Shown: positions 27,557 to 36,780, counted from the first letter of the stretch. The stretch: 64,000 nt of DNA from Nocardiopsis sp. NRRL B-16309 (GCF_001279585.1 NZ_LGEC01000059.1:1-64000); one strand, 5' to 3'. Notes: generated by a model not told the origin, from the letters alone. Program-made: numbers and translations.

Positions 27557-28351
27557 CTACAGGTGGAGGGTGCCGTGGGCGACCGAGACCGCCGGACCGC
27601 CGATGAGCACGCGGCCGGGCCGGTCCCCGGGCAGGCGCAGGTGCAGGTCGCCACCGCGCGCGGAGGCCTGGTGGGCGAGGAACTCGGTGCGGCCCAGGCG
27701 CTCGGCCCAGAACGGCACCAGGACCGTGTGCGCGCTGCCGGTGACCGGGTCCTCGGTCACACCGACCCGCGGCCCGAACACGCGGGACACGAAGTCGTAC
27801 TCCTTGCCGGGGGCGGTGACGATCACGACCCGCGCCTCCACGGCCGCCAGCGCGGTCATGTCCGGGGCCAGACCGCGCACGGTCGCCTCGTCGGCCACCT
27901 CCACGAGCAGGTCGCCGGTGCCGCCGCGCCCCACCGAGAGCGGTTCGGCTCCCAGAGCGGCGGCCAGCCCGTCGGGCGCCTCGCACGGCGCGGCCGGCAT
28001 GGCCGGGAAGTCCATCCACAGCATGCCCTCGCCGGGCGTGACGGTGAGGATCCCGCTGCGGGTGGTGAAGCGGTAGGGCCCGGGGACGCCCCGCTCGCCC
28101 AGGGTGTGGGCGGTGGCCAGGGTGGCGTGGCCGCACAGGTGGATCTCGACGCTGGGCGTGAACCAGCGCAGCTCGTAGTCGGCGTCCGCGTCGTCCACGG
28201 GGCGGGCGAAGGCGGTCTCGGAGAGGTTGAACTCGGCGGCCACCCCCTGGGCCCACTCGTCGGGGTAGGTGCCGTCCAGGACGAGCACGGCTGCGGGGTT
28301 GCCGGCCAGGGGCCGGTCGGTGAAGGCGTCGACCACGGTGTACTCAGGCAT
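27557..28351 (-). CDS. PhzF-family isomerase/epimerase-like protein
   Basis: A 264-aa protein of the PhzF superfamily (diaminopimelate-epimerase fold). The conserved acidic residue is in EFNLSETAF, followed by ELRWFTPSVEIHLCGHATLA and EDPVTGSAH. Despite the family name, no other phenazine genes are present, so the substrate is unknown. ATG 28351. It is convergent with the NhaC gene and 80 bp upstream of the BkdR-like gene on the same strand. Confidence 0.87.
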   Translation of the reverse strand: MPEYTVVDAFTDRPLAGNPAAVLVLDGTYPDEWAQGVAAEFNLSETAFARPVDDADADYELRWFTPSVEIHLCGHATLATAHTLGERGVPGPYRFTTRSGILTVTPGEGMLWMDFPAMPAAPCEAPDGLAAALGAEPLSVGRGGTGDLLVEVADEATVRGLAPDMTALAAVEARVVIVTAPGKEYDFVSRVFGPRVGVTEDPVTGSAHTVLVPFWAERLGRTEFLAHQASARGGDLHLRLPGDRPGRVLIGGPAVSVAHGTLHL

Positions 28352-28431
28352 GGCGCTCAGTCTAGGAACGCCGGTCCCGCGCTGGACAGGGCCAATCGCG
28401 GTCGAGTGGACCGGTTCGGTTTCGTGGCCCC

Positions 28432-28869
28432 TCACAGCTGCGGCTCGTCGAGGATGAACATCGTCTGCGTGCTCTTGACCTCGGGGATGCGCTGCAGGCG
28501 CTCCAGGACGAAGGTGCGCAGTGCCGCAGCGTCGGTGACGCGGACCAGCAGGAGCAGGTCGACGTCGCCGGAGACCAGCGCGGCGTGGTCGACCTCGGGG
28601 ATGTCGCGCAGGTAGCCGCGGAACCGGTCCCAGGAGTGCTGTTCGATGCGCACGGACACGTACGCCGACAGGGAGGTGCCGTACTTCTCCGGGTCGATGA
28701 CGGCGGTGAAGCCGCGGATGACGCCCTCGTCGCGCAGCCGTTCGAGCCGGGAGTAGGCGTTGGCGCGGGAGATGTGCGCCTGTTCCGCGACCGCGCGGAT
28801 GGACATGCGACCGTCGCCGCGCAGAAGGGCGATGATGCGGCGGTCGGTGTCGTCCAACGGCACGGCCAT
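28432..28869 (-). CDS. bkdR: Lrp/AsnC-family regulator, BkdR-like
   Basis: A 145-aa Lrp/AsnC regulator with an N-terminal HTH (MSIRAVAEQAHISRANAYSRLERL, about 22-45) and a C-terminal RAM effector domain. GAGGTAAG precedes the ATG. It is divergent from the branched-chain 2-oxoacid dehydrogenase operon, the arrangement known for BkdR in Streptomyces and Pseudomonas. The gap contains a dyad (28972-28996) suited to Lrp binding. The gene name is by context. Confidence 0.85.
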   Translation of the reverse strand: MAVPLDDTDRRIIALLRGDGRMSIRAVAEQAHISRANAYSRLERLRDEGVIRGFTAVIDPEKYGTSLSAYVSVRIEQHSWDRFRGYLRDIPEVDHAALVSGDVDLLLLVRVTDAAALRTFVLERLQRIPEVKSTQTMFILDEPQL

Positions 28870-28971
28870 GTGTCTTACCTCACACCACTCGCACTGCGGT
28901 CACGGCAGATGTATGGCGCCGAGCCCGGGCTTACTGAGCAGTTCGTCCAGCATCGGCGATGTGATGTCGAC

Positions 28972-28996
28972 AATATGGGGTAATTCACCGCATATT
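28972..28996. promoter_or_regulatory. Dyad operator before the bkd operon
   Basis: AATATG-N13-CATATT with a partly symmetric AT-rich centre (GGTAATTCACC), 7 bp before the E1-alpha start codon. It is AT-rich within very GC-rich surroundings, as expected for an Lrp-family site and core promoter. Confidence 0.6.
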
Positions 28997-29002
28997 CAAG
29001 AC

Positions 29003-30115
29003 ATGAAGCACACCGATGAGCGACCTCGTCCGGCTCCCGCACTCCCGACCAGGGAGCCCGTGCGTCTGGTGGACCGGCACGGCCGCCGTGTGGGTCACTC
29101 CTCGTTCACCGCTCCCGACCCCGCGCGACTCGTCGAACTCCACCGCGCCATGCTCATCGGCCGCCGCTTCAACCAGCAGGCCGGCACGCTCGCCCGCCAG
29201 GGCCGCCTCGCCGTGTACCCGTCCTCGACGGGACAGGAGGCGGCCCAGGTCGGCGGCGTGCTGGCCCTGTCGGACCAGGACTGGCTCTTCCCCACCTACC
29301 GCGACAGCGTGGCACTGGTCGCGCACGGTGTCGATCCGGTCCGCACCCTCACCCTCTTCCGCGGCGACTGGCACTGCGGCTACGACCCGCACCGCTACCG
29401 GTGCGCGCCGCAGTGCACGCCGCTGGCCACCAACGCCTCCCACGCGGTCGGCCTCACCTACGCGGCCCGCCGCAAGGGCCGCGACGTGGCCGCGCTCGCG
29501 ATGATGGGCGACGGCGCCACCAGCGAGGGCGACGCCCACGAGGCCTACAACTTCGCCGCGGTGTGGAACACCCCCGTGGTGTTCCTGGTGCAGAACAACC
29601 ACTGGGCGATCAGCGTGCCGCTGCACCGGCAGACCGCGGCGCCCACCCTCGCGCACAAGGCCGTCGGGTACGGGATGAAGGGCTACCACGTGGACGGAAA
29701 CGACGCCGCCGCCGTGTACGCGGTCGTCTCCCACGCCCTGGCCGAGGCCCGCGCCGGCGGCGGGCCCGCGATCGTGGAGGCGGTCACCTACCGGGTGGAC
29801 CCGCACACGAACGCCGACGCGCCCCAGCGCTACCGCGACCCCGCCGAGGTCGAGCACTGGAAGGAACGCGATCCCCTGATCCGGTCCGAGCGGCTGATCC
29901 GCGACGAGGGCCTGCTCGGCGACGCCGAGGAGACCGAACGGGCGCTGGCCGCCTTCGGCGCCGAGGCCGACGCCATCGCCGACACCGTGCGCGAACGGCT
30001 GGCGGGCGCGGAAGAGCTCGATCCGCGGTCCCTGTTCACCGACGTCTACGCCACGGTCCCACCCCTGCTGGAGCAGGAGCGCGCGGTGCTCGCCGACGAG
30101 CTGCGGGAGGTCTGA
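29003..30115 (+). CDS. bkdA: Branched-chain 2-oxoacid dehydrogenase E1 alpha
   Basis: A 370-aa thiamine-diphosphate-dependent E1 alpha subunit. The ThDP-binding block GDGATSEGDAHEAYNF...NN starts near residue 168, and the phosphorylation-loop-type region YRVDPHTNADAPQRYRD is present. It decarboxylates branched-chain 2-oxoacids (from Val/Leu/Ile) or pyruvate-like acids. The divergent Lrp gene favours branched-chain substrates. ATG 29003 gives a normal N-terminus. It is the first gene of a tight operon, and its stop overlaps the next start by one base. Confidence 0.9.
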   Translation: MKHTDERPRPAPALPTREPVRLVDRHGRRVGHSSFTAPDPARLVELHRAMLIGRRFNQQAGTLARQGRLAVYPSSTGQEAAQVGGVLALSDQDWLFPTYRDSVALVAHGVDPVRTLTLFRGDWHCGYDPHRYRCAPQCTPLATNASHAVGLTYAARRKGRDVAALAMMGDGATSEGDAHEAYNFAAVWNTPVVFLVQNNHWAISVPLHRQTAAPTLAHKAVGYGMKGYHVDGNDAAAVYAVVSHALAEARAGGGPAIVEAVTYRVDPHTNADAPQRYRDPAEVEHWKERDPLIRSERLIRDEGLLGDAEETERALAAFGAEADAIADTVRERLAGAEELDPRSLFTDVYATVPPLLEQERAVLADELREV

Positions 30116-31137
30116 TGGCGGCCGCGCCCGGCGTCTCCATGGGCGAGGCCCTCAACCGGGCCCTGCACGACGCGATCGAACAGGACCCCGACGTGCTGGT
30201 CTACGGCGAGGACGTCGGGCCGCTGGGCGGCGTCTTCCGGATCACCGACGGCCTCATCGGCGAGTTCGGACCGGAGCGGGTGTTCGACTCGCCCCTGGCG
30301 GAGGCGGGAATCGTCGGCACCGCGATCGGCATGGCGATGTACGGGCTGCGGCCCGTGGTGGAGATGCAGTTCGACGCCTTCGCCTATCCGGCGTTCGAGC
30401 AGGTCGTCTCGCACCTGGCCAAGATGCGCAACCGCACCCGGGGCGCGGTCGCGCTCCCGGTCGTCCTGCGGGTGCCCTACGGCGGCGGCATCGGCGGCGT
30501 GGAGCACCACAGCGACTCCTCCGAGGCCTACTACACGCACACCCCCGGGCTGCGGGTCGTCACCCCGGGCACACCCGCCGACGCCTACTCGATGCTGCGC
30601 GAGGCCGTGGAGTGCGACGACCCGGTCGTGTTCCTGGAGCCCAAGCGCCGGTACTGGTCGCGCCAGGAGGTGGACCTGCCGGTGCGCACCGAGCCCATGG
30701 CCACCCCGGTGGTCCGGCGCCCGGGCACCGACGCGACCCTGGTCACCTACGGCCCCATGGTGGAGACCGCGCTGGAGGCCGCCGAGACCGCCGCCGCCGA
30801 GGGGCGGTCGCTGGAGGTCGTGGACGTGCGCCAGCTCGCGCCGCTGGACGACGGGGTCGTGACAGCGTCGGTGCGCCGCACCGGACGCGCGGTCGTGGTG
30901 CACGAGGCGTCGGTGTTCGGCGGGTACGGCGCCGAACTGGCCGCGCGGATCGGGGAGCGGTGCTTCCACTACCTGGAGGCCCCGGTACTGCGGGTCGGCG
31001 GCCTGGACGTCCCCTATCCCCCGCCCAAGCTGGAACACCACCACCTGCCCGACGCGAACCGCGTCCTGGCCGCGGTGGACCGGCTCCAGTGGGAGTCGGA
31101 GTGGACCGACGACGGCGAAGGGCGGGTCCGGCCGTGA
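30115..31137 (+). CDS. bkdB: Branched-chain 2-oxoacid dehydrogenase E1 beta
   Basis: A 340-aa transketolase-like E1 beta subunit that pairs with E1 alpha. Characteristic blocks are VLVYGEDVGPLGGVFRITDGL, DSPLAEAGIVGTAIGMA, VVEMQFDAFAYPAFEQ and FGGYGAELAARIGE. The start ATG overlaps the upstream TGA (TGATG). It ends in a GTGA overlap with the E2 gene. Confidence 0.92.
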   Translation: MAAAPGVSMGEALNRALHDAIEQDPDVLVYGEDVGPLGGVFRITDGLIGEFGPERVFDSPLAEAGIVGTAIGMAMYGLRPVVEMQFDAFAYPAFEQVVSHLAKMRNRTRGAVALPVVLRVPYGGGIGGVEHHSDSSEAYYTHTPGLRVVTPGTPADAYSMLREAVECDDPVVFLEPKRRYWSRQEVDLPVRTEPMATPVVRRPGTDATLVTYGPMVETALEAAETAAAEGRSLEVVDVRQLAPLDDGVVTASVRRTGRAVVVHEASVFGGYGAELAARIGERCFHYLEAPVLRVGGLDVPYPPPKLEHHHLPDANRVLAAVDRLQWESEWTDDGEGRVRP

Positions 31138-32552
31138 GCACCGAGCGCTCCTTCGCCCTGCCCGACCTCGGTGAGGGCCTGACCGAGGCCGAGATCCTGT
31201 CCTGGCTGGTCGCCGAGGGCGACGAGGTCGCCGTGGACCAGCCGGTCGTGGAGGTGGAGACGGCCAAGGCCTCGGTGGAGGTGCCGAGCCCGTACGGGGG
31301 CACGGTCACCCGGCTGCACGGGTCGGCGGGCGACACGGTCGCCGTGGGCGCCCCGCTGATCACGGTCGCCGAGCCCTCCGCCGCCGCTCCGGTGCCGCGG
31401 GCCCGCCACGGGTCGGAGCCGGTGCGGGGCACGTCGGAGCCGGTGCGGGACACCGCGACCGAGCAGACCACCGTGCCGAGCACACGGAGGGAGTCCGATC
31501 CGGCGGGCGGCAACGGCGCCGCCGAAGACCACGCCGGATCGGGCGCCGTCCTGGTGGGCTACGGCACGGGATCGGGCGCGCGGACCCCGCGTCGGCGCGC
31601 CCGTGGGGCGGGTGGGCCGCCACGGTCGACGGCGACCGGCGGCCCGCCCCCGCTTCCGGAGGATCCGGCCGCACAGTCGGACGGCCCCTCCCCAGAACCC
31701 GTCAGAGTGGTGTCCCCCCTGGTCAGAAGGATGGCGCGAGAGCACGGCCTGGACATCGCCTCGGTCACCGGCAGTGGAGGGGGCGGCCTGGTCCTGCGCC
31801 GCGACGTGGCGGCGGCGATCGAGGCCCGCCGGGCTCCGGCACCCCGGCCCGACCCGCCGCGTACCCACCGCACGCCGCTGCGCGGCGGTCGCCGCACGAT
31901 GGCCGAGCGCCTGGAGCGGTCCCGGCGCGAGATCCCGGAGGCGACCGTGTGGGTGGACGCCGACGCCACCGGCCTGGTCGAACTGCGGCGCACGCTGAAC
32001 GAGGCCGGTCCCGACCAGCCGGTCAGCGTGCTGGCACTGGTGGCCAGGATCGCGGTCTCCGGGTTGGAGCGCTTCCCCGAGCTGAACGCCCACTTCGACC
32101 AGGAACGCCGTGAGGTCGTGCGCTTCGACGACGTGCACCTGGGGTTCGCGGCCCAGACGCCGCGCGGCCTGGTGGTTCCCGTGGTACGGGAGGCACAGGC
32201 CCTGTCGACCCGGCGGCTCTCCGCCCGCCTGGCCGAGACCGCGGAGGCGGCGCGGTCGGGCACGCTGGAGCCGTCCGCCATGGTCGGCGGGACGTTCACG
32301 GTCAACAACTACGGAGTCTTCGGCGTGGACGGGTCCGCCGCGATCATCCCGCACCCGCAGGCGGCGATCCTCGGCCTGGGCCGGATCGTGCGCCGCCCGT
32401 GGGTGGTGGGCGACTCCGTGGTGCCCCGGCCGGTCACGGAGCTGACGCTGGCCTTCGACCACCGCGTCTGCGACGGCGGTGTCGCGGGCGGCTTCCTGCG
32501 GTACGTGGCCGACCGCGTGGAGCGGCCGGAGCTGCTCGTGGGCGACGTCTGA
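31134..32552 (+). CDS. bkdC: Branched-chain 2-oxoacid dehydrogenase E2 (lipoyl acyltransferase)
   Basis: A 472-aa E2 core. An N-terminal lipoyl domain (1-77) carries the lipoyl lysine in ETAKASVE. A long Pro/Ala/Thr/Ser-rich linker with repeated SEPVR phrases follows, then the peripheral subunit-binding domain (SPLVRRMAREHGLDIASVTG, about 195-230) and the catalytic acyltransferase domain ending in FDHRVCDGG, with the active-site His and Asp intact. GTG start, coupled to E1 beta. No E3 (lipoamide dehydrogenase) follows, so it must be supplied elsewhere. Confidence 0.93.
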   Translation: MSTERSFALPDLGEGLTEAEILSWLVAEGDEVAVDQPVVEVETAKASVEVPSPYGGTVTRLHGSAGDTVAVGAPLITVAEPSAAAPVPRARHGSEPVRGTSEPVRDTATEQTTVPSTRRESDPAGGNGAAEDHAGSGAVLVGYGTGSGARTPRRRARGAGGPPRSTATGGPPPLPEDPAAQSDGPSPEPVRVVSPLVRRMAREHGLDIASVTGSGGGGLVLRRDVAAAIEARRAPAPRPDPPRTHRTPLRGGRRTMAERLERSRREIPEATVWVDADATGLVELRRTLNEAGPDQPVSVLALVARIAVSGLERFPELNAHFDQERREVVRFDDVHLGFAAQTPRGLVVPVVREAQALSTRRLSARLAETAEAARSGTLEPSAMVGGTFTVNNYGVFGVDGSAAIIPHPQAAILGLGRIVRRPWVVGDSVVPRPVTELTLAFDHRVCDGGVAGGFLRYVADRVERPELLVGDV

Positions 32553-32624
32553 CGCCCGGCTCGGGAGTCCGGTCCCGTCGCCTGTACCTCCCTCCCCCGC
32601 GCCCCCGCTCCCCTCGGACACGCG

Positions 32625-32655
32625 CAGGGGCCGCGGTCGCCGACCGCGGCCCCTG
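32625..32655 (+). terminator. Terminator of the bkd operon
   Basis: Perfect 13-bp arms (32625-32637, 32643-32655) with a 5-nt loop, 72 bp after the E2 stop. It is convergent with the next gene. Confidence 0.7.
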
Positions 32656-32712
32656 GCTGTGCCGGACGCGCCCGCGAACCCGTGAGGGTCCCGGGAGCGG
32701 ACGCGGCCCCGG

Positions 32713-33588
32713 CTACTTCCTGCCGCGCAGCCTGTCGAGCAGGGAGCCCAGGCTGTGCCGCCCGTCGCTCGCGGCCATCAGGCCCTTGCCTCGGCCGTCG
32801 GCCGCACCGGCGTGCGCGCCGGCCGCCCGGCGGCTCCAGACGAAGAGCACGGCGACGAGGATGGCGGGGACCAGTGCGAGGGTGAGCAGGCCGGTACCGC
32901 TCAGCATGCCGCTGTCGGCGCCGGTCAGCTCGGCGCCCGAGAGGTCGTTGGCCGCGGTCTCGGCGGACACCCCGCCGTCGTCGGACTCGTCCGCGGGGGC
33001 CGCGGACTCCTCAGACACTTCCTCCTCCTGGGCGTCCTGCTCGTCGGAGCCGTCGTCAGCGGACTCCTCGGACTCCTCCGCCTGGGACTCCTCGTCCTCG
33101 GACGTGTCCTCGGAGGCCTCCTCCTCGGCCGCCTCGGCCTCCTCTGGGATCGGGGAGACGGCGTTCTCGCAGCTGTTCCCCTCCTGCATGAAGGGGTGGG
33201 GCGCGCCCTCGGTGCCGGCGCCGTCGCCCCACTCGGTGATGTAGTACTCGACCTCGGCGTGGCCGTTGCCGCCGCCGACGGTCAGGGAGGTCTCGTCGAA
33301 GTCGGTGCCCATCATCTTGGCGAAGGTCTTGCCGTCGATGTCGAGCAGCACGTCGCAGTCGTGGGAGGGCTCTCCGGGTCCGCGGTCCCCGATGAAGAAG
33401 TCGTACTCCTCGCCTTCGTAGACGATGTAGCCCTCGGTGCCCAGCGGCCAGCTCGGGCTGGAGAACAGGCCTTCCTGCATGGGCTCGCCGCTCGCGGGAG
33501 CACCCGTGTCGCCGTTGATGCCGGAACCGTCGTCCCAGAAGTAGGTCGCGGTGACTTCGCCGTACTGAATGGGAGTGTCGTTGCTCAT
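32713..33588 (-). CDS. Acidic, C-terminally anchored hypothetical protein
   Basis: 291 aa from ATG 33588. No signal peptide is seen. The first 165 residues have a globular, Gly/Tyr/Asp-rich composition with two cysteines (HDCDVLLDIDG, GNSCENAV). An extremely acidic stretch of Glu/Asp/Ser (about 170-235) follows, then one C-terminal membrane helix (GLLTLALVPAILVAVLFVW) and a basic cytoplasmic tail ending LRGRK. This resembles LPXTG-type cell-wall proteins but lacks the motif. There is no Shine-Dalgarno sequence upstream, so translation may be leaderless or the start misplaced. Function unknown. Confidence 0.7.
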   Translation of the reverse strand: MSNDTPIQYGEVTATYFWDDGSGINGDTGAPASGEPMQEGLFSSPSWPLGTEGYIVYEGEEYDFFIGDRGPGEPSHDCDVLLDIDGKTFAKMMGTDFDETSLTVGGGNGHAEVEYYITEWGDGAGTEGAPHPFMQEGNSCENAVSPIPEEAEAAEEEASEDTSEDEESQAEESEESADDGSDEQDAQEEEVSEESAAPADESDDGGVSAETAANDLSGAELTGADSGMLSGTGLLTLALVPAILVAVLFVWSRRAAGAHAGAADGRGKGLMAASDGRHSLGSLLDRLRGRK

Positions 33589-34115
33589 GAAGTAAGTGCC
33601 AGGTTGACGACAGGGCCGAGAAGACCGGTGCCATGGCGCACGGGCACGCCTCGGGCACGCTCGGAGCGCGTGCTTCGCGCACGCTCGAAGCGCGCCCTGA
33701 AATGGGCGCCATGGCATGGGGCTCCCGCGTCGCCGGCAGCGAATAGCGGGGTGGGAACGGGAGTCACCGATGGGATCGGTGCTCCGCCGGCACAGGCGCG
33801 TGGATTCGCGCGGCCCTGTTTCCCGGTGAGGGTCTCGACTCCCTTGCGGCCTACGGCCGGACAAGGGCTCGGCATCGGTTCACCACGGGTTCGTAACGAA
33901 CCGATCACGATGGACACTAACCCAGGTTTGGGCAAAATGCGCAAGCCCTACGAGTAAAATGACGGGCCGTGTCCGCGCCGACACACCCGGACGGACTCGC
34001 CCCACCCCGGACGGAAGACGAGAAAGCCCTGCTCACAGGGCCTGTCGCGGGTCGGCGACGCAGACCGGACGATTCTGCGTGGCGCGCGTCATAGCGTGGC
34101 GGAGAAGGAGCCGAG
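33589..34115. other. Long divergent intergenic region
   Basis: About 530 bp upstream of the acidic membrane protein and of a possible rightward micro-ORF. It includes locally AT-richer DNA (33890-33960) likely to hold a promoter. No ORF has convincing composition. Confidence 0.35.
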
Positions 34116-34211
34116 TTGGCGGACAAACCGCCCTGGGCGGTCGATACGCGACAGTCGGTCACGGTGACACGGGGACACACCGTGGTGGACCTCCGGCGCC
34201 AGCCGTGGTAA
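34116..34211 (+). CDS. Candidate 31-aa micro-protein
   Basis: A TTG start lies 6 nt after a strong AAGGAG. The peptide begins MADKPPWAVDTRQSV and ends VVDLRRQPW before TAA. Its hydrophobic/charged balance looks protein-like, and a hairpin follows at 34280. No neighbour on the same strand suggests a function. It could equally be a leader peptide or chance. The family is not recognised. Confidence 0.35.
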   Translation: MADKPPWAVDTRQSVTVTRGHTVVDLRRQPW

Positions 34212-34279
34212 AGGCCACGCCACCCCGCGCCCCTGTCGAGGTCACCCCGGGGCCGCTCGACCCCACCCGAACGCAAAGA

Positions 34280-34307
34280 GACCCCGGAGGGTTGCTTCTC
34301 CGGGGTC
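34280..34307 (-). terminator. Terminator of the kynA-kynU operon
   Basis: 10-bp arms (34280-34289, 34298-34307). On the minus strand a T-rich tail (tctctttgcgtt) follows, 30 bp after the kynU stop. Confidence 0.75.
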
Positions 34308-34337
34308 CCGATTCCGTGCCGCGGCGCGGCGCTCGGC

Positions 34338-35582
34338 TCAGGTGACCTGCGCGCGCCGCGAGAACCGCTCCTGGCGCCACTCGCCCGACTCCACCACCTC
34401 CACCAGCGCGGTCGCGGCGTCGTAGACGTCCACGTAGCGCAGGTACAGCGGTGTGAACCCGAACCGCATGACGTCCGGCGCGCGGAAGTCCCCGATCACG
34501 CCGCGCTCGATCAGCGCCCGCACGATCGGGTATCCGGCGCCCGCCTCGGGCTGGAGCAGCGCCACCTGGCTCCCCCGGTGCGCGTGGTCCAGCGGCGTGA
34601 CGGACTCCAGCCCCGCCCGCCCCCCGGTGGTGATCCGCAGGAACAGGTCGGTCATCGCCAGGCTCTTGACCCGCACCTGCGCCATGTCGGCCTTGGCCCA
34701 CACGTCCAGGCTCGCCTCCAGCGCGGCGTCGGCCACCAGCGGCTGCGAGCCGCTGAGGAAGCGCGACACCCCGGGGGCGGGCTCGTAGTCCGGCGCGAAG
34801 TCGAAGGGGTTCGCGTGCCCGTGCCACCCGCTCAGCGGCTGGTCGGCGACGGCGTGGTGGCGCCGCGCGGCGTACAGGAACGCGGGCGCGCCGGGCCCGG
34901 CGTTGAGGTACTTGTACGTGCACCCGACCGCGAAGTCGGCGCCGGACCGGGAGAGTTCGATCGGCACCGCGCCGACGCTGTGGCACAGGTCCCAGACCAC
35001 GAGCGCGCCGTGCTCGTGCGCCATGCGGGTGATGGCGGGCAGGTCGCGCAGGGTGCCGCTGCGGTAGTCGACGTGGCTGAGCAGCAGGACCGCCACTTCG
35101 CCCGTGGCCAGGGCTGCGGCCAGTTCGGGGCCGTCGGGGTCGACCCGGCGCTGGACGGCCCCGGTCAGACCCGCCGCGCCCTCGGTGACGTAGAGGTCGG
35201 TGGGGAAATTGCCGGACTCGCCCAGGACGACGTCGCGGTCGGACATCCGCAGGGCGGCGACCACCGCCTTGAACAGGTTGGTGGAGGTGCCGTCGCCGAC
35301 GATCACCTCGTCGGGGTCGGCGCCCACCAGCGGGGCGATCTTGGCGCCCAGCGTGCGCGGCTTGTCCCACCAGCCCGCGGTGTTCCAGCTCGCGATGAGG
35401 TCGCGGCCCCACTCCCGCTCGATCATGTCCGCGACGCGGCCGGGTGTGGCGCGCGGCAGCGCCCCCAGGGAGTTGCCGTCGAGGTAGATCACACCCTCGG
35501 GGAGGACGAACTCCTCACGGAAGGCGGCGAGCGGATCGGTGCGGTCGAGTTCGACGCAGTCCGCGCGGGTGGTGGGCGTCAT
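34338..35582 (-). CDS. kynU: Kynureninase
   Basis: A 414-aa PLP enzyme cleaving kynurenine to anthranilate and alanine. Family blocks are IYLDGNSLGALPRAT, SWNTAGWW, VWDLCHSVGAVPIEL and the PLP lysine in GCTYKYLNAGPGAPAF. ATG 35582 has AAAGGAAG upstream. It lies 113 bp downstream of tryptophan 2,3-dioxygenase on the same strand. Together they convert tryptophan to anthranilate if a formamidase is supplied from elsewhere, since none is adjacent. Confidence 0.95.
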   Translation of the reverse strand: MTPTTRADCVELDRTDPLAAFREEFVLPEGVIYLDGNSLGALPRATPGRVADMIEREWGRDLIASWNTAGWWDKPRTLGAKIAPLVGADPDEVIVGDGTSTNLFKAVVAALRMSDRDVVLGESGNFPTDLYVTEGAAGLTGAVQRRVDPDGPELAAALATGEVAVLLLSHVDYRSGTLRDLPAITRMAHEHGALVVWDLCHSVGAVPIELSRSGADFAVGCTYKYLNAGPGAPAFLYAARRHHAVADQPLSGWHGHANPFDFAPDYEPAPGVSRFLSGSQPLVADAALEASLDVWAKADMAQVRVKSLAMTDLFLRITTGGRAGLESVTPLDHAHRGSQVALLQPEAGAGYPIVRALIERGVIGDFRAPDVMRFGFTPLYLRYVDVYDAATALVEVVESGEWRQERFSRRAQVT

Positions 35583-35695
35583 GGTCCTGCTTCCTTTGCC
35601 GGCCTGTGGACGGTGAACGAACGGGCGGCGCCGGGCCTCGGGCCTCCGTCGAAAGCGGTGGCCGGCGGCGGGCGGTGATGGGCGGCGGGCGGGTG

Positions 35696-36598
35696 CTAGA
35701 TGGTATTGCGGAGCGACCACAGTTCGGGGAACACGTCCTGCTCGACGTGGCGGGCCAGCCAGTTGAGACCGTTGGAGCCGCCGCTGCCGGGCTTGCCGCC
35801 CATCGTGCGCTTGACCGCGACCAGGTGCAGGTGCCGCCACCGCGTCACGCGCTCGGCGACGTCCATGAGCGCCTCGGCCAGGAGGAAGAGGTCGTTGCCG
35901 GGCCGGTCGTCGGCGTAGACGTCGGCCCAGGCCCGCTCGACGTCGGGGCTGGGTTCGTAGGCCTGCGTCCAGTCGCGCTCGAAGCGGTCGGCGGGGACCG
36001 GCAGACCGCGGCGGTGCAGCAGGCGCAGCGCGGCGTCGTAGAGGCTCGGACGCTCCAGCAGGCGGGTGAGCTCGTCGGCCACCGGCTCCATCGCCTTGTG
36101 CGGGCGGATCATCGCCGAGGACTTGTTGCCGAGCAGGAACTCCAGCTTGCGGTAGCCGTAGGACTGGAAGCCGGAGGCCTCTCCGAAGGAGTCGCGGAAG
36201 CGGTTGAACTCCGTGGGGGTCATGTCGCTGATCAGGCCCCAGGAGTCGTTGAGCACGTCCTGGGCGTGGCACGCGCGGCGCAGCCAGGCCAGGGCGCCGG
36301 GGACGTCGTCGGCCTCCAGCGCGTCGCGGGCGGCCTCCCAGCGCTCCCGGACCAGCGTGAACAGCAGCTCCATGACCTGGGTGGCGATGAGGAAGGCGGT
36401 CTCGGCGGGTTCGTCGGTACGGGTCCGCTGCAGACCGAGCAGCGTGTCGATGCCCGCGTAGTCGACGTAGGGCGTGGTGCCGCCGAAGGACAGGGTGGGG
36501 CCGCCCCGCTCCGCGCCCGCCCCCTGCTCGGGGGCGGCGTCACCGCCCTCACCCCCCGGCATGAACGGGCACTGCTGGGCGGACGTCGTGGTGAGCAT
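35696..36598 (-). CDS. kynA: Tryptophan 2,3-dioxygenase
   Basis: A 300-aa haem enzyme opening the indole ring of tryptophan to N-formylkynurenine. Signatures are TPYVDYAGIDTLL, FRDSFGEASGFQSYGYR and RWRHLHLVAVKRTMGGKPG, the last with the haem-ligand histidine. ATG 36598 follows an AGAGG ribosome-binding site. It is the first gene of the kynA-kynU unit and divergent from an Lrp-type regulator that probably controls it. Confidence 0.95.
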   Translation of the reverse strand: MLTTTSAQQCPFMPGGEGGDAAPEQGAGAERGGPTLSFGGTTPYVDYAGIDTLLGLQRTRTDEPAETAFLIATQVMELLFTLVRERWEAARDALEADDVPGALAWLRRACHAQDVLNDSWGLISDMTPTEFNRFRDSFGEASGFQSYGYRKLEFLLGNKSSAMIRPHKAMEPVADELTRLLERPSLYDAALRLLHRRGLPVPADRFERDWTQAYEPSPDVERAWADVYADDRPGNDLFLLAEALMDVAERVTRWRHLHLVAVKRTMGGKPGSGGSNGLNWLARHVEQDVFPELWSLRNTI

Positions 36599-36780
36599 GG
36601 AGACCTCTCGTGGTACTGCGCGGAACCGGTGGGCGCATCCGGCGCGGAGCCCCGGGGACCCGGTGCACCACGCTGTGTACGCGAGTTCACATGATCGAAC
36701 AAATCACCGGAACAAGGAAGGGACGACGCACACGCAAGTCGGACATTCGGTTAGCATTCATCACACGTCTCGCCCTTCGA

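Noticed and set aside
27557..28351. Phenazine biosynthesis locus
   Set aside because: Only a PhzF-superfamily protein is present. This family is common and mostly unrelated to phenazines, and no other phz genes occur.
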